The position numbers and the translations under genes are program-made. 64,000 nt of DNA from Actinotalea alkalitolerans (lineage in GTDB: Bacteria > Actinomycetota > Actinomycetes > Actinomycetales > Cellulomonadaceae). Positions 19,309 through 29,000 of this stretch are shown piece after piece. The DNA is taken from the NCBI RefSeq assembly GCF_023369855.1, contig NZ_JAMBPP010000004.1:294166-358165 (forward strand), written 5' to 3'. The notes beneath the pieces were generated by a model. It did no database searches. It had not been told where the DNA came from and saw nothing but the letters and a program-made list of their open reading frames with translations. Numbering within the stretch: position 1 is the stretch's first letter; the number at the start of each line of letters is the position of its first letter.

Positions 19309-19698
19309 ATGCACGACTCGACGGATGCTCCGGTCGGTGGGATCTCACTGACCGAACGACACGACTCCACGGTCGTCCACCTGTGGGGTGAGATCGATGA
19401 TGCGTTGCGGCACCAGGCGGGCACTGCCCTCGCCGAGGCGCTCGACCGCGACCGTCCGGTGGTTCTGGACGCCGGCCGTGTCACCTTCATCGACTCGACG
19501 GGGATCGCCTTCCTCATCCAGTTCTGCACGATCGGCCGCGAGGAGGGCCTGGCGGTGACCCTGCGAGAGCCGCCGCCGATCGTCACCGACGTCCTGGAGA
19601 TGCTGGGTCTGGCCGGGATGTTCGCCGAGCCGACCTCGGTCTCGTCGGATGGTGTGCGTGTCGACGCCGGGATCGACCCGCCGGGTACGGCCTCGTGA
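19309..19698 (+). CDS. STAS-domain protein (anti-sigma factor antagonist-like)
   Basis: 129 residues. Single STAS domain: VVHLWGEIDDAL as strand 1, VVLDAGRVTFIDSTGIAFLI with the phosphorylatable Ser in DSTG, and a C-terminal helix around VTDVLEMLGLAGMF. Related to SpoIIAA/RsbV proteins that release sigma factors from anti-sigma kinases. ATG 19309 is chosen over ATG 19270 because AAGGGA precedes it at good spacing. No kinase/anti-sigma or SigB-type gene is adjacent; partner unknown. Confidence 0.85.
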   Translation: MHDSTDAPVGGISLTERHDSTVVHLWGEIDDALRHQAGTALAEALDRDRPVVLDAGRVTFIDSTGIAFLIQFCTIGREEGLAVTLREPPPIVTDVLEMLGLAGMFAEPTSVSSDGVRVDAGIDPPGTAS

Positions 19699-19742
19699 GC
19701 TGAACGTCTCGGAGGCGGTGGGCGCGCTCGCCCTGAGGGCAC

Positions 19743-20063
19743 TCAGGAGGGTTCGTCGAGGTGCCCGGCGTCGCGGTGCGGACGTTCCTTGTGCGCGGTG
19801 CCGGCCTCGAGGTCGATGTGCCACGGGGGCTCGCTGTCTCCCGGTGTGACCAGGCCGTGACGCCGGGTCTCGTTCTCCTCGTGCAGGTAGCGCGCCGTCG
19901 GCTGGAACACGTCGATCAGAGCACCGAACGCACCGGACCCCGAGCCGTGGGTGGCGGGGCGCCGTGCGGCACGCGCGCGACCGGGGGTGCGGAGGGCGAC
20001 GAGACGGTCCAGCAGCACCAGGAGCAGCGCCCCAGCTGCCACGACCCCCACCCAGGCGTCCAT
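19743..20063 (-). CDS. Small single-pass membrane protein (DUF6191-like)
   Basis: 106 residues: one hydrophobic segment at 3-25 (VGVVAAGALLLVLLDRLVAL), basic stretch, then a segment SGAFGALIDVFQPTARYLHEE typical of small actinobacterial DUF6191-like proteins, and an acidic His-rich tail. ATG 20063. The stop lies near the STAS gene end (convergent); 7 bp separates its start from the ppgK stop on the same strand, so it may be read through from ppgK. Function unknown. Confidence 0.65.
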   Translation of the reverse strand: MDAWVGVVAAGALLLVLLDRLVALRTPGRARAARRPATHGSGSGAFGALIDVFQPTARYLHEENETRRHGLVTPGDSEPPWHIDLEAGTAHKERPHRDAGHLDEPS

Positions 20064-20070
20064 CCGGGTC

Positions 20071-20856
20071 TCAGTGCAGGCTGGTGCCGCGTGCGGCCAG
20101 TGCTGCGGCCCCGACGATCCCTGCGGCGTTGCGCAGCTCCGCGGGGACGATGGGCGTGCGCAGGTCGAGCAGCGGCAGGAAGTTCTGGTGCTTCTTCGAC
20201 ACACCACCACCGACGACGATGAGGTCAGGCCACAGGAGGTCCTCGACCACCCGGAAGTAGCGCTGCAGCCGCTTGGCCCACTGCGCCCAGTCCAGGTCGT
20301 CACGTTCGCGCGCGGAGTCCGCGGCGCGGCTCTCGGCGTCGTGGCCGTCGATCTCCAGGTGCCCGAGCTCGGTGTTGGGCACGAGGGTCCCGTCGACCAC
20401 GAGGGCTGAGCCGATGCCGGTGCCGAGGGTGACCACCAGGACGACTCCGGAGTGGCCGCGCGCCGCGCCGTAGAGGGTCTCGGCGTACCCCGCGGCGTCG
20501 GCGTCGTTGTACGCGTGGACGACTCGGCCGGTGGCCGACGCGACCACCTCCGTCACGTCGGTGCCGATCCACGAGTCGTCGACGTTCGCCGCGGACCTGG
20601 CCACCCCGTGCTGGATGACCGCCGGGAAGGTGACCCCGATCGGCAGGTCGTGGGGCAGGTCGAAGGAGTCGACCAGCTCGGCGACCGTGGCGGCGACCGC
20701 CGCGGGGGTCGAGGGGCTGGGGGTGGGGATCCTGACGCGGTCTGCACTGAGCTCGCCGACGACGAGGTCGACGGGTGCCCCCTTGATGCCGCTCCCGCCG
20801 ATGTCGATGCCGAAGGCGCGTGTGGGGTGGTCGGAGGTGCTCGTCGCGGGCGTCAT
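20071..20856 (-). CDS. ppgK: Polyphosphate glucokinase
   Basis: Phosphorylates glucose using polyphosphate or ATP, feeding glycolysis. 261 residues, ROK-type: phosphate motif [38 protein letters not shown] with the catalytic Asp, [14 protein letters not shown] and the C-terminal [17 protein letters not shown]. Matches the short actinobacterial PPGK type rather than longer ATP-only glucokinases. ATG overlaps the map stop (ATGA), so it is coupled to map. Confidence 0.95.
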   Translation of the reverse strand: MTPATSTSDHPTRAFGIDIGGSGIKGAPVDLVVGELSADRVRIPTPSPSTPAAVAATVAELVDSFDLPHDLPIGVTFPAVIQHGVARSAANVDDSWIGTDVTEVVASATGRVVHAYNDADAAGYAETLYGAARGHSGVVLVVTLGTGIGSALVVDGTLVPNTELGHLEIDGHDAESRAADSARERDDLDWAQWAKRLQRYFRVVEDLLWPDLIVVGGGVSKKHQNFLPLLDLRTPIVPAELRNAAGIVGAAALAARGTSLH

Positions 20857-21743
20857 GGCAGGGTCAGGATCTCCGCTCCGGTCTCGGTGACGACCAGGGT
20901 GTGCTCGAACTGGGCGCTCCGCCTGCGGTCCTTGGTGACCACCGTCCAGCCGTCGTCCCACATCTCCCACTCGTGGCTGCCCAGGTTCAGCATCGGTTCG
21001 ATGGTGAAGACCATGCCGGGCTCGATGACCTCGGCGTGGTGGGGGGCCGAGTCGTAGTGCGGGACGACCAGCCCGGAGTGGAAGGCCTCACCCACACCGT
21101 GGCCGGTGAAGTCACGCACGACGCCGTAGCCGTGACGTCGGGCGTAGGCCTCGATGACCCGACCGATGACGTTGATCTCCCGTCCGGGCGCCACGGCGCG
21201 GATCCCGCGCATCATCGCCTCGTGGGTGCGCTCGACCAGGAGCCGGGACTCCTCGTCGACCTCACCCACCAGGAATGTCGCGTCGGTGTCGCCGTGCACC
21301 CCGTCGAGGTACGCGGTGACGTCGACGTTGACGATGTCACCGTCCTGCAGCACGGTCGAGTCCGGGACGCCGTGGCAGATGACCTCGTTGACCGAGGTGC
21401 ACAGCGACTTCAGGAACGGGACCTGCTGGGGGTGCGGCTGGTAGTGCAGCGTCGAGGGGTAGGCGCCGTGGTCGCACAGGAACTCGTGCCCGACGCGGTC
21501 GAGCTCGTCGGTGGTCACCCCCGGGGCGACGTGACGGCCGACCTCGGCCAGGGCCTGCGCGGCGATCCGCGAGGCCACCCTGATGCGCTCGACGGTCTCG
21601 GCGTCCTTGACCTCCGAACCGGTGAAGCGCAGCTCCCGGTCCTTCCCGACGTACTCGGGGCGGGGGATGTGCGGTGGGACGGCGCGGACCGGGCCGACCT
21701 TCCCGGGGACGAGGGTTCCGCTCGGCGCGTGCGCGATGGGCAT
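20853..21743 (-). CDS. map: Methionine aminopeptidase, type I
   Basis: Removes the initiator Met from nascent proteins. 296 residues with the N-terminal actinobacterial extension; metal ligands visible in [34 protein letters not shown] and QFEHT. ATG 21743 is preferred because TAGACT ends 7 nt upstream and no Shine-Dalgarno is present. Overlaps ppgK at its 3' end. Confidence 0.96.
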   Translation of the reverse strand: MPIAHAPSGTLVPGKVGPVRAVPPHIPRPEYVGKDRELRFTGSEVKDAETVERIRVASRIAAQALAEVGRHVAPGVTTDELDRVGHEFLCDHGAYPSTLHYQPHPQQVPFLKSLCTSVNEVICHGVPDSTVLQDGDIVNVDVTAYLDGVHGDTDATFLVGEVDEESRLLVERTHEAMMRGIRAVAPGREINVIGRVIEAYARRHGYGVVRDFTGHGVGEAFHSGLVVPHYDSAPHHAEVIEPGMVFTIEPMLNLGSHEWEMWDDGWTVVTKDRRRSAQFEHTLVVTETGAEILTLP

Positions 21744-21750
21744 GCCTGGC

Positions 21751-21756
21751 AGTCTA
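21751..21756 (-). promoter_or_regulatory. -10 box TAGACT of map
   Basis: TAGACT on the minus strand ends 7 nt before ATG 21743; probable leaderless transcript. Confidence 0.55.
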
Positions 21757-21826
21757 CGGACCACGGGCGTGCACTGCGCCTGGGTGGTGGTGCCGCTGCG
21801 TGCGGCCGTGAGAGGACGAGGGCGTC

Positions 21827-22060
21827 ATGGGCGGATCGGACGAGCAGGGGACGACACCGGCGGACGGTACCGGGCATGGCTCGGGCGACTACTACTTCGA
21901 TCCCACGACGGGCGAGGTCACGCAGGGCAAGGCCCGCTCGTGGACCGGTCGGATGGGCCCGTACGCCACCCGCGAGGAGGCCCAGCGAGCGCTCGAGAAG
22001 GCCGCCGACCGCACCGACGCGTGGGACGAGGCGGACCGTCGGTGGCGCGAGGACGACTGA
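21827..22060 (+). CDS. Small SPOR-like protein
   Basis: 77 residues: disordered Gly/Thr start, then YYFDPTTGEVTQGKARSWTGR and GPYATREEAQRALEKAADRT, a motif set common to small actinobacterial proteins annotated as SPOR-like. No signal peptide. ATG with AGAGGACGAGG upstream. Single gene between divergent map and convergent panB. Function unknown. Confidence 0.8.
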   Translation: MGGSDEQGTTPADGTGHGSGDYYFDPTTGEVTQGKARSWTGRMGPYATREEAQRALEKAADRTDAWDEADRRWREDD

Positions 22061-22085
22061 GCCCGACCGGCCCCGCGCGGACGGC

Positions 22086-22958
22086 TCACTCGGCGAAGGT
22101 GTGCTCCTGCGCGGGGAACGCCCCGGACCTGACGTCCTGCGCGTAGGCGCGTGCGGCCTCGGTGAGCACCGCGCCGATCTGGGCGTACTGCTTGGCGAAA
22201 CGCGGTGACCAGTCGGTCATCCCGGCCATGTCCAGCCAGACCAGCACCTGCCCGTCGCAGGCCGGTCCGGCGCCGATGCCGATCGTCGGGATGGACAGGA
22301 CCTCGGTGATCCGTTCGGCAAGGGGCGCCGGCACCATCTCCAGGACGACGGCGAAGGCTCCCGCTTCCTGCAGCGCGAGGGCGTCCTGCGAGAGCTGCTC
22401 GGCGGCGTCGTCGCCCCGGCCCTGGACGCGCTTGCCCCCCAGGGCGTGCTCGGACTGCGGGGTGAACCCGAGGTGGCCCATCACCGGGATGCCGGCTTGG
22501 GTGACCTTGTGGACGTGCTCGGCGACCCGGCGTCCGCCCTCGAACTTCACCGCGTGGGCGCCGGCCTCCTTCATCAGGCGGACGGCGGTGGCGTGGGCCT
22601 GCTCGGGGGAGGACTCGTAGGACCCGAACGGCAGGTCGGCGACCACGAGCGACCGGCGCACGGCACCGGTCACGGCACGCGTGTGGCGGATCATGTCCTC
22701 CACCGTGACCGGCAGCGTGCTCTTCTCGCCCAGGATGTTGTCGCTCACCGAGTCCCCGACCAGCAGCACGTCGATGCCTGCGGCGTCGAAGATCCGGGCC
22801 GTCGGCGCGTCGTAGGCCGTGAGCATGGTGATCCGCTCGCCACGCTCCTTGGCCTCGCGCAGGTGGTGCACCCGGACGCGCCGCAACGGGGCGGTGTGCT
22901 CGGCGTGCGCGGCCCCGCCCGCGGGGAGCGTCCCTGCGGGGGTCGTCATCTCACTCAT
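22086..22958 (-). CDS. panB: 3-methyl-2-oxobutanoate hydroxymethyltransferase
   Basis: First committed step to pantothenate: transfers a hydroxymethyl group from 5,10-methylene-THF to 2-oxoisovalerate. 290 residues; MLTAYDAPTARI, LVGDSVSDNILG with the Mg-binding Asp, VVADLPFGSYE, VKFEGG, GHLGFTPQ, and the catalytic Glu in VVLEMVP followed by IGIGAG. ATG overlaps the nadE stop by 8 bp, so it follows nadE in one transcript. panC and panD are not in the window. Confidence 0.96.
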   Translation of the reverse strand: MSEMTTPAGTLPAGGAAHAEHTAPLRRVRVHHLREAKERGERITMLTAYDAPTARIFDAAGIDVLLVGDSVSDNILGEKSTLPVTVEDMIRHTRAVTGAVRRSLVVADLPFGSYESSPEQAHATAVRLMKEAGAHAVKFEGGRRVAEHVHKVTQAGIPVMGHLGFTPQSEHALGGKRVQGRGDDAAEQLSQDALALQEAGAFAVVLEMVPAPLAERITEVLSIPTIGIGAGPACDGQVLVWLDMAGMTDWSPRFAKQYAQIGAVLTEAARAYAQDVRSGAFPAQEHTFAE

Positions 22959-24603
22959 CGACTGGTTCCTTCGGTTCGCGCCACCGGTTGGTGACCGGCA
23001 GCCTACGGTCCCGCCCGAAGGCCAGGGCGGTCACCTTGGGTCCGGGGGGGTACTGGCGGCGCTTCCACTCGGCGGCGTCGACCAGCGAGAGCACCTTGTC
23101 CACCACGGCCGTGTCGAAACCACGGGCCAACAGCTCCGCACGGCCCTCGGCGTGCTCGACGTAGGCGTCGAGCACCTCGTCGAGCAGGTGGTAAGGCGGT
23201 AGGGAGTCCTCGTCGACCTGTCCCGGTCTCAGCTCGGCCGACGGCGGCTTGGTGATCGAGCTCTCCGGGATGGGTGGGAGCAGGCCGTTCGTCAGGGCGT
23301 CGTCGTTGCGCCATCGTGCCAGCGCCCACACCCGTGACTTGTCCACGTCCTTGAGCGGGGCGAACCCGCCGACGGCGTCGCCGTAGATGGTCGAGTAGCC
23401 CACCGCGAGCTCGGACTTGTTGCCGGTCGCGAGCACGAGGTGGCCCTCGACGTTCGAGATGCCCATCAGGATGACGCCTCGGACGCGTGCCTGGACGTTC
23501 TCCCCGGCGAGCCCGGGCAGCTCCATCTGGCTCTCGAACGCATCGACCATCGGACCGATCGGCTGCACCCGGTAGTCCGCGCCCAGCCGCTCGGCCAGGT
23601 CGGCTGCGTCGCCCCGTGAGTGCTCGGAGGAGTGGCGTGAGGGCATCGACACCCCCACCACGTTCTCCCCGCCCACGGCGTCTGCCGCGATCGCCGCGAC
23701 CAGGGCCGAGTCGATACCGCCGGACAGGCCGAGCACCACCGAGCCGAACCCGTTCTTCGTCATGTACCCCCGCAGACCCGTGACGAGCGCGGAGTAGACC
23801 TCGGCGTCGGTGCCCAGCGGTGCTACGAGGGCGCCCCGCATCGCCGTGCCGTCCTCCGCGAGGTCCCAGAGCAGCAGGTGCTCGACGAACTGCGGCGCAC
23901 CTGCGACGGGGTTGCCCTCGGCGTCCACCACGAACGAGCCGCCGTCGAAGACCAGGTCGTCCTGGCCTCCCACCATGTTGACGTACACCACCGGCGCGCG
24001 GACCTCGCGAGCCCGCCGGGCGGCGAGCTCGGCGCGCACATGCCCCTTGCCTTCCTCGTAGGGCGAGCCGTTGAGCACGACGAGGAGATCGGTACCCGTA
24101 CCGTCCATCAGCGGCAGCGGCCCACCGTCCTGCCAGATGTCCTCGCAGATCACCACGCCGACCCTGCGGCCCTCGACCTCCACGACGCACGGCGAGGTGC
24201 CAGGCTCGAAGATCCGGTACTCGTCGAACACCCCGTAGTTGGGCAGGTGGTGCTTGTCGTAGCGGGCGACGACCTCGCCCCGGTGGACCACGACGGCCTG
24301 GTTCGTGGGACGGCCGCTCGCGCTGCGACCCAGGGTCCCCAGGACGACGGCGACCTCGCCGAGCCCGGCGTCGACCAGGGCCGAGGTGAGCGTGTCGAGG
24401 CTGCGCTCGGCCGCGCGGGCGAACGAGTCGCGCAGCGCGAGGTCCTCGATCGGGTAGCCGGTGAGGGTCATCTCCGGGAAGACGACCAGCCGGGCGCCCT
24501 CGGCCGCGGCCGACCGCGTCCAGTCCAGGACGGCCCGGGCGTTGCCCTCGACATCCCCCACGCAGGTGTCGATCTGGGCCAGTGCGATACGCAGCGCTGC
24601 CAT
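22951..24603 (-). CDS. nadE: Glutamine-dependent NAD+ synthetase
   Basis: Converts nicotinate adenine dinucleotide to NAD+ with ammonia released from glutamine. 550 residues: N-terminal nitrilase-type glutaminase with Glu (VVFPEMTLTGYP), Lys (YDKHHLPNYGVFDE) and Cys (VVICEDIW); C-terminal synthetase with LGLSGGIDSALVAAIAADAV. ATG 24603 fits TAGGGT 7 nt upstream; an in-frame GTG at 24612 would sit inside that spacer. Divergent from glnA2, an apt pairing as it consumes glutamine. Confidence 0.96.
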   Translation of the reverse strand: MAALRIALAQIDTCVGDVEGNARAVLDWTRSAAAEGARLVVFPEMTLTGYPIEDLALRDSFARAAERSLDTLTSALVDAGLGEVAVVLGTLGRSASGRPTNQAVVVHRGEVVARYDKHHLPNYGVFDEYRIFEPGTSPCVVEVEGRRVGVVICEDIWQDGGPLPLMDGTGTDLLVVLNGSPYEEGKGHVRAELAARRAREVRAPVVYVNMVGGQDDLVFDGGSFVVDAEGNPVAGAPQFVEHLLLWDLAEDGTAMRGALVAPLGTDAEVYSALVTGLRGYMTKNGFGSVVLGLSGGIDSALVAAIAADAVGGENVVGVSMPSRHSSEHSRGDAADLAERLGADYRVQPIGPMVDAFESQMELPGLAGENVQARVRGVILMGISNVEGHLVLATGNKSELAVGYSTIYGDAVGGFAPLKDVDKSRVWALARWRNDDALTNGLLPPIPESSITKPPSAELRPGQVDEDSLPPYHLLDEVLDAYVEHAEGRAELLARGFDTAVVDKVLSLVDAAEWKRRQYPPGPKVTALAFGRDRRLPVTNRWREPKEPVDE

Positions 24604-24610
24604 GGTCGCC

Positions 24611-24616
24611 ACCCTA
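24611..24616 (-). promoter_or_regulatory. -10 box TAGGGT of nadE
   Basis: Ends 7 nt before ATG 24603. Part of an 84-bp divergent region with glnA2 that also holds the inverted repeat GTCAG-n9-CTGAC (24641-24659). Confidence 0.55.
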
Positions 24617-24675
24617 ATCGTGCTGATCTACGGCTCGCAGGTCAGACGTGTCACCTGACAGTCACACGGGTGAGG

Positions 24676-24681
24676 CAGGAT
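24676..24681 (+). promoter_or_regulatory. -10 box CAGGAT of glnA2
   Basis: CAGGAT ends 6 nt before ATG 24688. CTGACA at 24655-24660 could serve as a -35 with short (15 nt) spacing. Confidence 0.5.
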
Positions 24682-24687
24682 GGCCCC

Positions 24688-26025
24688 ATGGACAGGCAGC
24701 AGGAGTTCGTTCTCCGCACGGTCGAGGAGCGGGACATCCGCTTCATCCGTCTCTGGTTCACCGACGTGCTCGGGATCCTGAAATCGGTCGCGGTGGCACC
24801 CGCCGAGCTCGAGTCCGCCTTCGCCGAGGGCATCGGGTTCGACGGCAGCGCGATCGAGGGCCTGACCCGGGTGTACGAGGCCGACATGCTGGCCAAGCCG
24901 GACCCGTCGACGTTCCAGGTCCTGCCGTGGCGAGGCGAGCGCCACGGGACGGCACGGATGTTCTGCGACATCCAGACACCCGACGGCGAGCCGTCGCTGG
25001 CCGACTCCCGGTACGTGCTCAAGCGTGCGCTGTCGCGGGCCAGCGACAAGGGGTTCACGTTCTACACGCACCCCGAGGTCGAGTTCTACCTCTTCGAGAA
25101 CCCGGCGGACCCCGACAAGCCGTTGGTCCCGGTGGACACAGCGGGCTACTTCGACCACGTCTCGCGCGGGACCGCGCACGACTTCCGGCGCGCGGCGATC
25201 ACGATGCTCGAGTCGATGGGGATCTCGGTCGAGTTCTCCCACCACGAGGCCGGCCCGGGGCAGAACGAGATCGACCTGCGCTACGCCGACGCCCTCACCA
25301 CTGCGGACAACATCATGACCTTCCGCACCGTGGTCAAGGAGGTCGCGCTCGAGCAGGGCGTCTACGCCTCGTTCATGCCCAAGCCGATGGCCGACCACCC
25401 CGGTTCCGGCATGCACACGCACCTCTCGCTCTTCGAGGGTGACCGCAACGCCTTCCACGAGCCGGGCGCGCCGATGAGCCTGTCGGTCACCGGGCGCCGC
25501 TTCATCGCCGGCCTGCTCCACCACGCCGCGGAGATCACTGCGATCACGAACCAGTACGTGAACTCCTACAAGAGGCTCTGGGGAGGCGCCGAGGCGCCCT
25601 CGTACATCTCGTGGGGTCACAACAACCGGTCGGCGCTGGTCCGGGTGCCGATGTACAAGCCGGGCAAGGGCAACTCCTCCCGGGTCGAGTACCGGGCCGT
25701 CGACTCCGCGACCAACCCCTACCTCGCCTTCGCGGTGATGCTCGCGGCCGGCCTCAAGGGCATCGAGGAGGGCTACGAGCTGCCTGACGGTGCCGAGGAC
25801 GACGTCTGGGAGCTCACCGATGCCGAGCGTCGCGCGCTCGGGATCGAGTCGCTGCCGTCGTCGCTCGACCAGGCGATCGCGATCATGGAGAAGTCCGAGC
25901 TGGTCGCCGAGACCCTCGGCGAGCACGTGTTCGACTTCGTGCTGCGCAACAAGCGCCAGGAGTGGGACGGGTACCGTGCCCAGGTGACGCCGTACGAGCT
26001 GAAGCGGTACCTGTCGGTCCTGTGA
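24688..26025 (+). CDS. glnA2: Glutamine synthetase, GlnA2 / GSI-alpha type
   Basis: ATP-dependent glutamate plus ammonium to glutamine. 445 residues; FDGSAIEGLTRVYEADM, FYTHPEVEFYLF, GISVEFSHHEAGPGQNEIDL, FMPKPMADHPGSGMHTHLS and NNRSALVRVP are GS signatures. The 474-residue GlnA1 has an adenylylation loop with Tyr (LYELPPEE); this protein has none, so GlnE should not control it. Matches Rv2222c in sequence type and position. Overlaps glnE in GTGA. Strict ammonium affinity cannot be judged from sequence; actinobacterial GlnA2 to A4 paralogues vary. Confidence 0.95.
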   Translation: MDRQQEFVLRTVEERDIRFIRLWFTDVLGILKSVAVAPAELESAFAEGIGFDGSAIEGLTRVYEADMLAKPDPSTFQVLPWRGERHGTARMFCDIQTPDGEPSLADSRYVLKRALSRASDKGFTFYTHPEVEFYLFENPADPDKPLVPVDTAGYFDHVSRGTAHDFRRAAITMLESMGISVEFSHHEAGPGQNEIDLRYADALTTADNIMTFRTVVKEVALEQGVYASFMPKPMADHPGSGMHTHLSLFEGDRNAFHEPGAPMSLSVTGRRFIAGLLHHAAEITAITNQYVNSYKRLWGGAEAPSYISWGHNNRSALVRVPMYKPGKGNSSRVEYRAVDSATNPYLAFAVMLAAGLKGIEEGYELPDGAEDDVWELTDAERRALGIESLPSSLDQAIAIMEKSELVAETLGEHVFDFVLRNKRQEWDGYRAQVTPYELKRYLSVL

Positions 26026-29000
26026 GCACGGACAGCGTCGGCGGACGTCCTGGAGCGCGGCCCGAGGTCTCGCTGCGGATGCGGCTGACCCGCGGCGGCT
26101 TCACCGACTCGAGCCGCGCGCTGACGCTGCTCGCCGACGCGGACCTCGTCGCGCTGCTCGGTCCCCTCGAGGAGAGCTCGCCGCTGCGCGAGTCGCTGCT
26201 GGACGGCCTGTCCCGCACGGCGTCGCCCGACGACGCCCTGCTGGCGCTGACCCGCCTCGCGGCGACGGTCACCGCGACGGGTCCCGCGCTCGCGCAGACG
26301 GTCCGTACCGGTCTGGCGAACGAGGGCCTGCTGCGCACCAGGCTGCTCGCCGTCCTCGGGGCGTCCTCGGCACTGGCCGACCACCTCGCGCGGCACCCCG
26401 GCGACCTCGCCGCCCTCGAGGAGCCGACGGCAGTCGGGGCGGACAGCCGTGCGGTGCGTGCCGAGCTGCTCGCGGCGGTCGGAGCCGACCCGCAGGCTTC
26501 CCCGGTCGCTACGGTGACCGGCTCGCAGGGCGTGGACGCGCTGCGTCGTGCCTACCGCCGCAGGCTGCTGCGCATCGCCGCGGCCGACCTGACCAGCGAG
26601 GAGCCGCTGTCGCTCCTCCCCGCTGTCGCGGCGGCGCTGGCGGACCTGGCGGCCGCTGCCCTCGAGGGCGCGCTCGCCCTGGCCAGGTCCGAGCTCCCCG
26701 ACCACGGTGAGGGGGTGCGGCTTGCGGTGATCGGCATGGGCAAGTGCGGCGGTCGTGAGCTCAACTACGTGAGCGACGTCGATGTGATCTTCGTGGCCGA
26801 GCCCGCGGAGGGGGTCGACGAGTCGACGGCGCTGACGGCCGGCGCGCGGCTCGCCACGGTGCTGAGCAGGGTGTGCTCGGCGGCCTCGACCGAGCCGGCG
26901 CTGTGGCCGGTCGACGCCGCGCTGCGCCCCGAGGGCAAGAACGGCCCGCTGGTCCGCACGGTCGCGAGCCATGTCGCCTACTACGAGCGCTGGGCCAAGA
27001 CCTGGGAGTTCCAGGCCCTGCTCAAGGCGCGCACGGTGGCCGGAGACCTCGAGGTCGGCCGGGAGTACTGCGACGCGTTGTCGCCGATGGTCTGGACGGC
27101 GGTCGAGCGGGAGAACTTCGTGGAGGACTCCCAGGCGATGAGACGCCGGGTCGAGGACCACGTGCCCGCCGCCGAGGCCGACCGCCAGCTCAAGCTCGGG
27201 GTGGGAGGGCTTCGGGACGTGGAGTTCACGGTCCAGCTGCTCCAGCTCGTCCACGGTCGGGCCGACGAGTCGATCCGTAGCCCCAACACCCTCAGCGCGA
27301 TCGCCGCGCTGTCGGCGGGCGGCTACGTGGGCCGCGAGCACGCCGCGCGGATGGCGGTGTGCTACCGGCTGCTCCGCGCCCTCGAGCACCGGATCCAGCT
27401 GCACCGGATGCGACGCACCCACCTGATGCCGACGGCCGATGCCGACCTGCGCCGGCTCGCCCGGTCGGTGGGCATGCGCAGCGGTGGCGCGGAGGAGCTG
27501 GGGGAGCGATGGCGCTCGGTGCGTCGCGAGGTGCGGCACCTGCACGAGGAGCTGTTCTACCGTCCACTGCTGCCGGCCACCGCGCAGCTGTCCCGGGAGG
27601 AGGCCAGCCTGGCGCCCGAGGCGGCGCGCGCCCGGCTCGCGGCGATCGGCTACCGCGACCCCTCGGGTGCCGTCCGCCACATCGCCGCACTCACCGAAGG
27701 GGTGAGCCGGCGGGCCGCGATCCAGCGACAGCTCCTGCCGGTGCTGCTGGGTTGGTTCGCCGAGGGCAGCGACCCCGACGCCGGCCTGCTGGCCTTCCGC
27801 AGGCTCTCCGACGAGCTCGGGACCACCCACTGGTACCTCAAGCTGTTGCGGGACTCGGGCTCGGCGGCGCACCACCTGGCGTGCGTGCTCTCGACGTCGA
27901 AGTACGCGGCCGACGCTCTCGCGCGCTCCCCGGAGTCGGTGGCCTGGCTCGCCGACGACGCCGAGCTCGCGCCCCGTGACCGCGCCCGGCTCGCGGCCGA
28001 GGCCGACGCCGTCCTGACCCGACAGGACGACGCGACCGGGGCCGCCACGCTGCTGCGCGCCCTGCGGCGCCGGGAGATGGCGCGCACCGCTGTCGCCGAG
28101 GTCCTCGGCCGTCGGTCGGTGACCTCGGCCGCTCACGCGCTGACCGCGGCGGCCGAGATCGTCCTGGTCGGGGCGCTACGGATCGCGGAGTACGAGGCGA
28201 GGCACGGGCCCGAGGGCCTGCTGACGCGTACCTCGATCATCGCGATGGGCCGGCTGGGCGGTCGTGAGCTGGGCTACGGGTCGGATGCCGACGTGCTCTT
28301 CGTGCACGACCCTCTGCCGGGGCAGGACGAGGCGCGGGCCCAGGCGCAGGCGGTGGGGATCGCCGCGCGGGTGCGGGCGCTGCTCGGCGCCGTCGGGCCT
28401 GAGCCCACCCTGGAGGTCGACGCCGACCTGCGTCCCGAGGGGCGCAACGGCCCGCTCGCCCGCACGCTGGCGTCCTACCGGGAGTACTACCAGCGGTGGT
28501 CCTCGCCCTGGGAGAGCCAGGCGTTGCTGCGCGCGCGACCGGTGGCGGGTGACGAGGAGCTCGGGCAGAGGTTCGTCGACCTCGTCGCGCCGCGCCGCTA
28601 CCCGGTCGGCGGCGCCGACCCGGGCACGGTGCGCGAGGTGCGGCGGCTCAAGGCCCGGATGGAGTCCGAGAGGCTGCCCCGAGGCGTTGATCCGACCCGT
28701 CACCTCAAGCTCGGCCGCGGAGGGGTCAGCGACGTCGAGTGGACCGTGCAGCTGCTCCAGCTGCGTCACGGGCATGAGATCCCCGCGCTGCGCACCCCGT
28801 CGACCCTCGAGGCCCTCGAGGCGGCCGAGGACGCGGGTCTGGTCGAGCCGTCGGACGCCGAGACCCTTCGTGAGGCCTGGGTGCTCGCGTCCCGGCTACG
28901 TGATGCCGTCGTCCTGTGGACCGGACGCACGGGCGGGGCCGCTGCTGACGTGCTGCCGCACGACCGGCGGGCCCTCAGCGGACTGGCCCGGCTGCTCGGG

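Noticed and set aside
22086..22958. Altered active site in PanB (VGDSVSDNILG instead of the E. coli-type VGDSLG)
   Set aside because: The Mg-binding GDS is kept, and this wording after it is usual for actinobacterial PanB as I recall it.
22086..24603. Riboswitch or attenuator ahead of nadE/panB or nadA
   Set aside because: nadE has a leaderless promoter, panB overlaps nadE, and the nadA start has no leader large enough to fold.
25773..28136. Open frame of 787 codons on the minus strand, antisense to glnE
   Set aside because: Shadow frame of a GC3-biased gene; the sequence is repetitive Arg/Gly/Gln-rich with no motif.
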